This document shows, piece by piece, positions 58,572 to 64,000 of a stretch of 64,000 nucleotides of DNA. Source of the DNA: Aliitabrizicola sp031408575 (GTDB lineage Bacteria; Pseudomonadota; Alphaproteobacteria; Rhodobacterales; Rhodobacteraceae). The DNA lies in the NCBI GenBank assembly GCA_031408575.1, contig JANNWS010000119.1, forward strand, positions 1 to 64,000. The letters are read 5' to 3'. A program made the translations under genes and the position numbers. Numbering within the stretch: position 1 is the stretch's first letter; every line of letters starts with the position of its first letter. The notes below the pieces were generated by a model. The model was not told the origin of the DNA, did no database searches, and was given only the letters and a program-made list of their open reading frames with translations.

Positions 58572-59244
58572 CGCGTTCCGCGCGGGCAACAGCGTGGTTG
58601 CAGGTGGTATCGCGGGTATCGTGGCTGTTCTGCTGGGGGCTGCGGTGTTCCTGTTCGCCAACCTGCCCGACGCCAACGCGTTCAACGCGAAGGTGGAACG
58701 CATTTTCGTCGAAAGCGACCTGCGGTCGGGGGCCGAGATCAAGCTGCTGGAGATATTGGCGCAGTCCGGCACGGCGTTTTCCGAGGTGCTGGAAAGCTAC
58801 CGGGTTGTGATCTTCGTGCTGCTGGTCTTTGCGACCGCACTGCTGCTGGCGGCGCTGGTGTTTCTGGTGACGATCATCGCGCTGAACCGGCGCATTTCCG
58901 CGATCCAGCGGTCGGGGATACAGGTATCCTCACTGTTGATCGCGCGGGAAAGCCGGTCGGTTTACATCAACGACATGGAATTTGCGCTGACCGAGGCCGC
59001 GATCGAGACGCTTTCGGTGCTCGCCGAGGCGCGGATGGACGACGAAGTGCTGAACGGCGCGCAGATTGAGGGCATGATCTCGGGGCGCGACGCGGCCGAT
59101 TGCGACGAAGCGGCGGGGGCGACCCGCGTGAAACGACTGCGCGATGCGCTGGGCAACCAGATGGTCAGCGAGTTGCTGGTCAAGACCATTGCGCGCCGGG
59201 GCTATGTGCTGGCGGTGGGCAAGGATGTGATCCGGGTGATGTGA
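58543..59244 (+). CDS. Membrane-anchored protein with C-terminal OmpR-like winged helix
   Basis: A 233-aa protein. Two transmembrane helices (residues about 17-40 and 87-114) flank a 46-residue loop that should face the periplasm. Residues about 139-232 look like an OmpR/PhoB winged-helix domain in the cytoplasm: FALTEAAIETLSVLAEA matches the first helices, GATRVKRLRDALG matches the recognition helix ending R-x-LR-x-K-LG, and LLVKTIARRGYVL matches the wing's LI-x-T-x-R-x-x-GY-x-L. ToxR/CadC proteins have the opposite order, winged helix then membrane segment. AAAGGAAAGAAA precedes GTG 58543. Function and targets unknown. Confidence 0.8.
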   Translation: MPERSSSATDAFRAGNSVVAGGIAGIVAVLLGAAVFLFANLPDANAFNAKVERIFVESDLRSGAEIKLLEILAQSGTAFSEVLESYRVVIFVLLVFATALLLAALVFLVTIIALNRRISAIQRSGIQVSSLLIARESRSVYINDMEFALTEAAIETLSVLAEARMDDEVLNGAQIEGMISGRDAADCDEAAGATRVKRLRDALGNQMVSELLVKTIARRGYVLAVGKDVIRVM

Positions 59245-59265
59245 GGGGGTGGATCGACGGATTTC

Positions 59266-59342
59266 TGGTGACCCCGGCGTGATTCGAACACGCGGCCTAC
59301 GGTTTAGGAAACCGTCGCTCTATCCGGCTGAGCTACGGGGCC
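59266..59342 (-). tRNA. tRNA-Arg (anticodon CCT)
   Basis: On the minus strand a full cloverleaf: acceptor GGCCCCG / CGGGGTC, D-arm GCTCAGCCGGATAGAGC, anticodon arm ACGGT-TTCCTAA-ACCGT with anticodon CCT, T-arm CGTG-TTCGAAT-CACG region, discriminator A and encoded CCA (59268-59266). It reads AGG codons, rare in this GC-rich genome. Confidence 0.95.
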
Positions 59343-59412
59343 AGTCCACGCTTTCATGCGGGGAAATGGGGGGTGGCGCAAGCCATTCGGCGGAAAAACT
59401 CATGGGGTTGGT

Positions 59413-59445
59413 AAGGGGGGTGTGTTTTGGCCCACCACCCCCCTT
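59413..59445. terminator. Inverted repeat between tRNA-Arg and the LacI-family gene
   Basis: AAGGGGGGTG (59413-59422) and CACCCCCCTT (59436-59445) form a 10-bp perfect stem with a 13-base loop. No transcript end is evident just before it on either strand, so its role is unclear. Confidence 0.35.
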
Positions 59446-59503
59446 GGGGTCTGTCACGTCGATTTAAGGCTTGCAGGACGTAACAGATGTCGTCAGCTTT
59501 TGC

Positions 59504-59517
59504 TGTTAGCGGTAACA
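59504..59517. promoter_or_regulatory. GntR-type operator (TGTTAGCGGTAACA)
   Basis: TGTTA-GCGG-TAACA is a near-perfect palindrome that matches the gluconate repressor operator form (TGTTACCGGTAACA) of LacI-family GntR proteins. It lies 94 bp before the GTG of the GntR-like gene at 59611, which suggests autoregulation. Half-sites GTAACAG (59480) and GTAACAAG (59573) are nearby. Confidence 0.6.
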
Positions 59518-59610
59518 TAGCCAAGACCGCGCGCTTGGACAAGGGTCAAGCTTGCAGGTAGCAAGGCCGCAGGTAACAAGACGGGGCAGGCAGTTGCGGA
59601 AGGGTCACGC

Positions 59611-60636
59611 GTGACAAGAACCACAGGCACCAGCCGTCGGCGCACTTTGACGCTGCGCGATGTTTCGGAAGCGTCGGGTGTCAGTGAGATGACCGTCAGC
59701 CGGGTACTTCGCAACCGGGGCGATGTGTCGGAAGCAACACGGGTGCGCGTGCTGGAGGCGGCGCGCGCCCTGGGCTATGTGCCGAATAAGATCGCAGGCG
59801 CTCTCGCCAGTCAGCGCGTGAACCTTGTTGCCGTCATCATCCCGTCGCTGTCGAACATGGTGTTCCCCGAAGTGATGACGGGCGTGTCGGACGCGCTGGA
59901 GAATACCGGGCTGCAGCCGGTTGTCGGTGTGACCAATTACTCACCCGAGCGCGAAGAGGCGGTGCTGTACGAAATGCTGTCCTGGCGGCCCTCGGGCGTG
60001 ATCCTTGCGGGGCTGGAGCATACTGCGGCGGCGCGGGCGATGCTGGAAAATGCGGATATCCCGATTGTCGAGATCATGGATGTGGATGGCACGCCGGTGG
60101 ACAGCGCCGTTGGCATTTCGCACCAGCGCGCCGGGCGGCAGATGGCCGAAGCGATTGTTGCGGCGGGGTATCGGCGGATCGGCTTTCTCGGCACGATGAT
60201 GCCGCATGACCACCGCGCGCGCAAACGGCTGGAAGGTTTTGAAGGCGCGCTGGCCAAGGCGGGGCTGACGCTGGCAGACCGCGAATTTTATTCGGGGGGA
60301 TCGGCACTGCTGAAGGGGCGCGAGATGACGGCGGCGATCCTGAAGCGGACGCCGGACCTCGATTTCCTGTATTACTCGAATGACATGATCGGGGCGGGAG
60401 GGCTGCTGTATTGCCTGCACGAAGGGATCGACGTGCCGGGGCGCGTTGGCCTGGCCGGGTTCAACGGGGTCGAATTGCTGGACGGATTGCCGCGCAAGCT
60501 GGCGACGATGGACGCCTGTCGGCTGGAAATCGGGCGGATTGCGGCAGAGATCGTGGCGGGCAAGCGGACGGGCGAGAGCGAGATTGTGGAGTTGTCGCCG
60601 ACATTGCAGCCGGGGGATACGATCCGGGCGGGGTAG
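59611..60636 (+). CDS. LacI family transcriptional regulator, GntR-like (gluconate)
   Basis: A 341-aa repressor. The N-terminal HTH is LTLRDVSEASGVSEMTVSRV, with hinge helix NKIAGALASQ. The sugar-binding domain follows E. coli GntR closely: IPSLSNMVFPEVMTGV, MLSWRPSGVILAGLEHT, IPIVEIMDVDGTPVDSAVG and GLAGFNGVELLDGLPRK. It probably responds to gluconate or a related sugar acid and controls its uptake or kinase genes, which are not in the window. GTG 59611 is preceded by GAAGGG. A matching operator lies upstream. Confidence 0.87.
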   Translation: MTRTTGTSRRRTLTLRDVSEASGVSEMTVSRVLRNRGDVSEATRVRVLEAARALGYVPNKIAGALASQRVNLVAVIIPSLSNMVFPEVMTGVSDALENTGLQPVVGVTNYSPEREEAVLYEMLSWRPSGVILAGLEHTAAARAMLENADIPIVEIMDVDGTPVDSAVGISHQRAGRQMAEAIVAAGYRRIGFLGTMMPHDHRARKRLEGFEGALAKAGLTLADREFYSGGSALLKGREMTAAILKRTPDLDFLYYSNDMIGAGGLLYCLHEGIDVPGRVGLAGFNGVELLDGLPRKLATMDACRLEIGRIAAEIVAGKRTGESEIVELSPTLQPGDTIRAG

Positions 60637-60638
60637 GC

Positions 60639-60682
60639 AAAAGTTTTGGAAAACTTTTGGCAAAATCCTTCAAAGGATTTTG
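60639..60682. repeat. Tandem AT-rich hairpins between convergent genes
   Basis: AAAAGTTTT-GG-AAAACTTTT (60639-60658) and CAAAATCCTT-CA-AAGGATTTTG (60661-60682) are two perfect hairpins 2 bases apart. They lie between the LacI-type gene and mtaB and can end transcripts from both sides. I have seen the same sequence type in other Rhodobacteraceae genomes. Confidence 0.6.
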
Positions 60683-60691
60683 GGCGCGGGA

Positions 60692-61948
60692 TCAGGCGGC
60701 GGCGAGTTTCTGGCCTGTGGTACCGGTGATCGTGACGGTGACGATTGTGCCTTCGGGGCGGTCAGAGGCGAAGGCGACTTCGGTGAATTGCTCGGTCCGG
60801 CCCATGCGGGGGCTTTCTGTCAGGATGCGGTGCGTCTGGCCGGATTGCTGTGACAGGTGAAGGGCCAGGCGCGCGTCACCAGCCGCGCGCAGGCGGGCAG
60901 CGCGGCTGCGGATGTCGGGGCCTTTGACCTGCGGCATGCGGGCGGCAGGGGTGCCGTTGCGCGGGCTGTAGGGAAAGACGTGCAGGAACGTCAGGCCGCA
61001 ATCTTCGACCAGCTTCAGCGAATTGGCGAACATGTCTTCGGTTTCCGTCGGAAAGCCCGCGATGATGTCGGCGCCGAACACCATGTCGGGGCGCAGAGCG
61101 CGCGCGTCTTCGCAAAAGCGGATCGCATCGTCGCGCAGGTGGCGGCGCTTCATGCGTTTCAGGATCAGATCGTCACCATGTTGCAGCGACAAGTGCAGGT
61201 GCGGCATCAGCCGCGGCTCGGTGGCGATGGCCTGCATCAGCGCATCGTCAGCCTCGATCTGATCGATCGAGCTGATGCGCAGGCGCGGCAGGTCGGGAAC
61301 AAGACGCAGGATCCGCAGCACAAGATCGCCCAGCCGGGGGTGCGCGGGCAGATCGCCCCCCCAAGAGGTGAGGTCGACGCCGGTCAGGACAACCTCGTTG
61401 AAACCCTTGTCCACCAGCCGCCTGATCTGATCGACCACGACCCCGGCGGGAACCGAACGGGAATTGCCGCGCCCGAAGGGAATGATGCAGAAGGTGCAGC
61501 GGTGGTCGCAGCCGTTCTGGACCTGCACATAGGCGCGGTGGCGGCCGAAGCCGTCGATCAGGTGGCCTGCGGTTTCGCGGACCGACATGATGTCATCGAC
61601 CTGGATGCGTTCGGTTTGCCCGATCAGGTCGGGCGCGTTGAGGCCCGCCCAAGTGGCGGCCTGCATCTTTTCGGTGTTGCCGATGACTTTGGTGACTTCG
61701 GGCATGGCCGAAAAGGTGCCGGGTTCAGTCTGGGCGGCGCAGCCGGTGACGATAAGGGTGGCATCGGGATGCTCGCGGCGCAGGCGGCGAATTTCCTGTT
61801 TCGCCTTGCGTACGGCCTCGGCCGTGACGGCGCAGGTGTTGACGATGACAGCATTTTGCAGACCTGCGGCGGCGGAAAGCTCCTTCATCGCCTCGGTCTC
61901 ATAGGCGTTGAGGCGGCAGCCGAGGGTGGCGAAAACCGGCGCGGTCAT
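60692..61948 (-). CDS. mtaB: tRNA (t6A37) methylthiotransferase MtaB
   Basis: A 418-aa radical SAM methylthiotransferase that converts t6A to ms2t6A at position 37 of ANN-decoding tRNAs. The N-terminal UPF0004 domain has Cys in TLGCRLNAYE, VNTCAVTAEA and VTGCAAQTEPG. The radical SAM cluster is QNGCDHRCTFCIIPFGRG (CxxxCxxC). A TRAM domain ends the protein (TEVAFASDRPEGTIVTVTIT). The length and the missing MiaB-specific features support MtaB over MiaB. Its ATG overlaps the dapF stop by 4 bp. Confidence 0.9.
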   Translation of the reverse strand: MTAPVFATLGCRLNAYETEAMKELSAAAGLQNAVIVNTCAVTAEAVRKAKQEIRRLRREHPDATLIVTGCAAQTEPGTFSAMPEVTKVIGNTEKMQAATWAGLNAPDLIGQTERIQVDDIMSVRETAGHLIDGFGRHRAYVQVQNGCDHRCTFCIIPFGRGNSRSVPAGVVVDQIRRLVDKGFNEVVLTGVDLTSWGGDLPAHPRLGDLVLRILRLVPDLPRLRISSIDQIEADDALMQAIATEPRLMPHLHLSLQHGDDLILKRMKRRHLRDDAIRFCEDARALRPDMVFGADIIAGFPTETEDMFANSLKLVEDCGLTFLHVFPYSPRNGTPAARMPQVKGPDIRSRAARLRAAGDARLALHLSQQSGQTHRILTESPRMGRTEQFTEVAFASDRPEGTIVTVTITGTTGQKLAAA

Positions 61949-62784
61949 GCGTGGGCCGCAAGGAAGGCGGGGGTCAGCACGCCGTCGAAAACATGTGCGG
62001 TGGGGCCGGTCATCCAGACGCCATCATCGCGCCAGTCCACCTCCATCGTGCCACCGTCGAGGTCGATTGTGACGCGACGCCCCGTCAGGCCGCGCCGGTG
62101 GGCCGCGACGGCCGTGGCACAAGCACCCGATCCGCAGGCGAGTGTGATGCCCGCGCCGCGTTCCCAGACCCGCATCCGCAGGCGGTCGGGGGCGCTGAGG
62201 GTGACAAACTCGACGTTGGTGCCTTCGGGGTAAAGCGGGTCGCGTTCAAGCCGTGCGCCTTCGCCCGCCACGTCGACGGCTTCGGCGTCGGGGACAAACA
62301 GGATGCAATGCGGGTTGCCCATGCCGACCGCAACGGGGGCGCCGGGCAGCGGCAGGTGCAGGGTATCGGTGGCACAGGCCAGCGGCACCTCTGCCCAGTC
62401 AAGCTGCGGCTGGCCCATGTTGACGCTGACAAGGCCATCCGGACGGCGGATCGCGCCAAGGTTGCCCCGCGCGGTGATCATGCTGATCGTGTTCCGGCCC
62501 AGCTCTTGCATCACATGGTCCGCAACGCAGCGGGTGGCGTTGCCGCAGGCCCCTGCACGGGTTCCGTCACTGTTCCAGAAATCGAGCGCAATGTCGGCGC
62601 TGTCGCTGTCGCGGATTTCGGCCAATTGGTCAAAGCCGACGCCGCGGTTGCGGTCGCCCAGCGCGCGGGCCAGCGCAGTCGTGGTAATCGCCCCGCGCCC
62701 GCGCGAGTCGATCACCACGAAGTCATTGCCAAGCCCGTGCATTTTCATGAAGGGCAGGCCGGGGCTGGGGTGGGGCGCGTTCAT
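61945..62784 (-). CDS. dapF: Diaminopimelate epimerase
   Basis: A 279-aa PLP-independent epimerase that makes meso-diaminopimelate for peptidoglycan and lysine. The two catalytic Cys lie in GACGNATRC near residue 80 and LACGSGACATAVA near 225; the start is FMKMHGLGNDFVVIDSRG. It is coupled to mtaB by an ATGA overlap. Confidence 0.94.
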   Translation of the reverse strand: MNAPHPSPGLPFMKMHGLGNDFVVIDSRGRGAITTTALARALGDRNRGVGFDQLAEIRDSDSADIALDFWNSDGTRAGACGNATRCVADHVMQELGRNTISMITARGNLGAIRRPDGLVSVNMGQPQLDWAEVPLACATDTLHLPLPGAPVAVGMGNPHCILFVPDAEAVDVAGEGARLERDPLYPEGTNVEFVTLSAPDRLRMRVWERGAGITLACGSGACATAVAAHRRGLTGRRVTIDLDGGTMEVDWRDDGVWMTGPTAHVFDGVLTPAFLAAHA

Positions 62785-62850
62785 GGGCGGGCATATACTC
62801 CCGCTCCCCTCGTTTTGCCAGAGCGTCGGGTTATTCGTACCGATTGGCCC

Positions 62851-62879
62851 TTGACCCCGGGGGGTGAAGTTTCTAGGTA
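62851..62879 (+). promoter_or_regulatory. Candidate promoter upstream of tRNA-Lys
   Basis: TTGACC (62851-62856), a 17-base spacer, TAGGTA (62874-62879). The tRNA begins 135 bp further on, so a leader would have to be removed. Found by consensus match only. Confidence 0.35.
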
Positions 62880-62982
62880 GCGGCCTGTCGAGACCCGTGT
62901 CTCTGGCGGACGGCCTTTGACTTTCCCTGACTTTCCCGGGATGTCGCTTTTGGTCGCGCCGCCTGTCACCGGGGTCATGACA

Positions 62983-63004
62983 GGGAAAAGCCTGTGCTTT
63001 TCCC
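62983..63004. other. 8-bp perfect inverted repeat just before tRNA-Lys
   Basis: GGGAAAAG (62983-62990), CCTGTG, CTTTTCCC (62997-63004), ten bases before the tRNA. It could be a processing signal in the leader or a leftover terminator. Confidence 0.45.
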
Positions 63005-63014
63005 GAAACGGTGA

Positions 63015-63091
63015 GGGCGGGTAGCTCAGTTGGTTAGAGCACGTGACTTTTAATCATGGGGTCGGGGGTTCGAACCCCCCCCCGCTCACCA
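63015..63091 (+). tRNA. tRNA-Lys (anticodon TTT)
   Basis: Full cloverleaf: acceptor GGGCGGG / CCCGCTC, D-arm TAGCTCAGTTGGTTAGAGCA, anticodon stem CGTGA / TCATG with loop CTTTTAA (anticodon TTT), T-arm GGGGG-TTCGAAC-CCCCC, discriminator A and encoded CCA (63089-63091). Confidence 0.96.
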
Positions 63092-63180
63092 AATCTCTTA
63101 ATAAAATTAAAAACTTAATGGGTGAGCGCCTGATTGTTGCTTAACCACGAAGAGTCGGATCAGTATGGTGTAAGTAAACG

Positions 63181-63741
63181 TCATTTGGGCAGCACTTTGT
63201 CAGCCCAAGATTTCAGTGGGCTTGGCGATCCCAAGATGTCCTTACGGATTGCGGAATCCCCAGCTTTCCACTCAGGTGGGAGGTTTTCGCCGACGGCATT
63301 ACGACCCACGTTCCATGTCTCGAAACTCACCTGTCGGGCGTTGGCCTCTGCGAAAGCAACTTGAAGGGTGTTTAGGTCGTTCCTGATAGACGCAACATCA
63401 GTCGACAACCCCTTCAGATTCACTGTTACGCCTTCCAGCCGCGTCACGACGACGGTTAACGTCGGAACCAGATTCGCGATCTGATCTCTGACTTCACTAT
63501 CCTTCGCGTTGACGTCCGCAAGTGTGGTGTCTGACTTCTGTTCCAGAGAATCGACGTCCGACCGGATCGCCGCAATGTCATCCTTCACAGTCCCAAGGAC
63601 GAAGGTCGATAGCCCCCACAGCCCAACCACAATTGTAACGCCGACCGTAACGCCGACGCTGACGGCGCCTACAAGCACCTGCCATGTCGAAAATGGCAAC
63701 CTTGGATCGTCTTTCCTATCTCGTACAGCCACCAACAACAT
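63181..63741 (-). CDS. Hypothetical membrane protein with coiled coil
   Basis: A 186-aa protein I do not recognise. One transmembrane helix (residues about 20-48, VLVGAVSVGVTVGVTIVVGL) is followed by a heptad-like coiled coil (DDIAAIRSDVDSLEQKSDTT, then VTRLEGVTVNLKGLSTDVAS) and a short polar tail ending KSWADKVLPK. Base composition is lower in GC than the rest of the window. Its layout recalls small coiled-coil membrane proteins of prophages and islands; its position 90 bp beyond a tRNA supports transfer, but no integrase is visible before the window ends. Confidence 0.68.
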   Translation of the reverse strand: MLLVAVRDRKDDPRLPFSTWQVLVGAVSVGVTVGVTIVVGLWGLSTFVLGTVKDDIAAIRSDVDSLEQKSDTTLADVNAKDSEVRDQIANLVPTLTVVVTRLEGVTVNLKGLSTDVASIRNDLNTLQVAFAEANARQVSFETWNVGRNAVGENLPPEWKAGDSAIRKDILGSPSPLKSWADKVLPK

Positions 63742-63799
63742 CCCATCTGAATCCCAGATTGAAGGAAACCGAGGTTGGATGGTGGTGTCAACGAATCCG

Positions 63800-63946
63800 T
63801 TAGGAACGTCGTCGCGCCAGCTCGCGTAAGACGTAGCGACGACGCAGACCCATCAGTCGGAATCCCACAGGCACATCGCAAAGGTACGCTCGGGGCAGCG
63901 GGGCAACGTCAACGCGCCACTCGCGGCGCAGAATCAATACTGGCAT
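63800..63946 (-). CDS. Possible small protein (48 aa), unknown
   Basis: A short open frame starting ATG 63946 (MPVLILRREWRVDVAPLPRA), basic and arginine-rich, ending at TAA 63800-63802. No ribosome binding site stands out and I recognise no family. It could be real, given that nothing else occupies 63742-64000, or it could be chance. Confidence 0.25.
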   Translation of the reverse strand: MPVLILRREWRVDVAPLPRAYLCDVPVGFRLMGLRRRYVLRELARRRS

Positions 63947-64000
63947 AAGTCTTTCCGGGTCAGCCCAATGTGGGCATCCCCATCTTCACGCCACCCGATT

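Noticed and set aside
63669..63881. 70-codon minus-strand frame overlapping the coiled-coil protein start
   Set aside because: It overlaps the better-supported gene at 63181-63741 in another frame and has no recognisable content.

Overview
The window looks like chromosome from an alphaproteobacterium of the Rhodobacteraceae. It is GC-rich and densely coded, with many 4-bp ATGA/GTGA overlaps. It carries a ChrR/RpoE singlet-oxygen sigma system in the Rhodobacter sphaeroides arrangement, CcrM next to RNase HII, a CenR-type response regulator, alphaproteobacterial porins, the DUF3576-leuS-lptE-holA block, and the intergenic repeats typical of the group. No rRNA or CRISPR array was seen. Two tRNA genes (Arg-CCT and Lys-TTT) are present.

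Layout. 1-139 is the right end of an IS5-family element. 287-6335 is a singlet-oxygen module: chrR-rpoE on the minus strand, divergent from a five-gene operon (flavin amine oxidase, DUF1365, MFS, DUF3833, SDR). Two RpoE-like promoters (TGATCC-N18-TA) lie back to back between them. 6404-8613 holds split lysine-ketoglutarate reductase and saccharopine dehydrogenase genes. 8751-13839 has an fRMsr-type GAF protein, a STAS/HATPase pair, gamma-glutamyltransferase, HspQ, an SLT lipoprotein and LolA. 13909-20911 has FtsK, an aminotransferase, an amidase and a UbiH-type hydroxylase. 21278-24808 has Trm112-like, LON-domain, CnoX, ExoIII and CenR genes. 24966-28500 has ribA, an L,D-transpeptidase and an amylosucrase-like enzyme. 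28685-32050 has the YggS family protein and two beta-barrel genes. 32358-38523 is the leuS-lptE-holA-GST-aldolase run.

38527-42835 has a YhiN/TIGR03862 flavoprotein, an enoyl-CoA hydratase and SDR pair, and a DUF2125 protein. 42954-45060 has PmbA and an inositol-phosphatase family enzyme. 45130-47532 is a DEAD-box helicase with a long KPYxKRDDA repeat tail. 48013-50454 is the lipid A/Kdo operon (DUF4170, waaA, lpxK). 50479-55500 has a CoA-transferase, DsbA-like, DciA, MutY, AlkB and a K+-channel-like protein. 55627-57460 is rnhB-ccrM. 57567-59244 is a small envelope module containing an unusual membrane-tethered winged-helix protein. Then come tRNA-Arg, a GntR-like LacI regulator, mtaB, dapF and tRNA-Lys. 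After tRNA-Lys the base composition drops and only unrecognised genes follow, which suggests the edge of an acquired region.

The observations most worth following are: the membrane-anchored protein with a C-terminal OmpR-like winged helix and its overlapping small secreted partner; three GANTC sites packed into the 94-bp rnhB-ccrM gap; the paired RpoE promoters; a low-GC insertion before the KMSKS loop of LeuRS; a 39-bp in-frame tandem duplication beside the catalytic Thr of gamma-glutamyltransferase; and a candidate intergenic small RNA near 12.5 kb. All functional calls come from reading the sequence and remembered family features; no database search was run.
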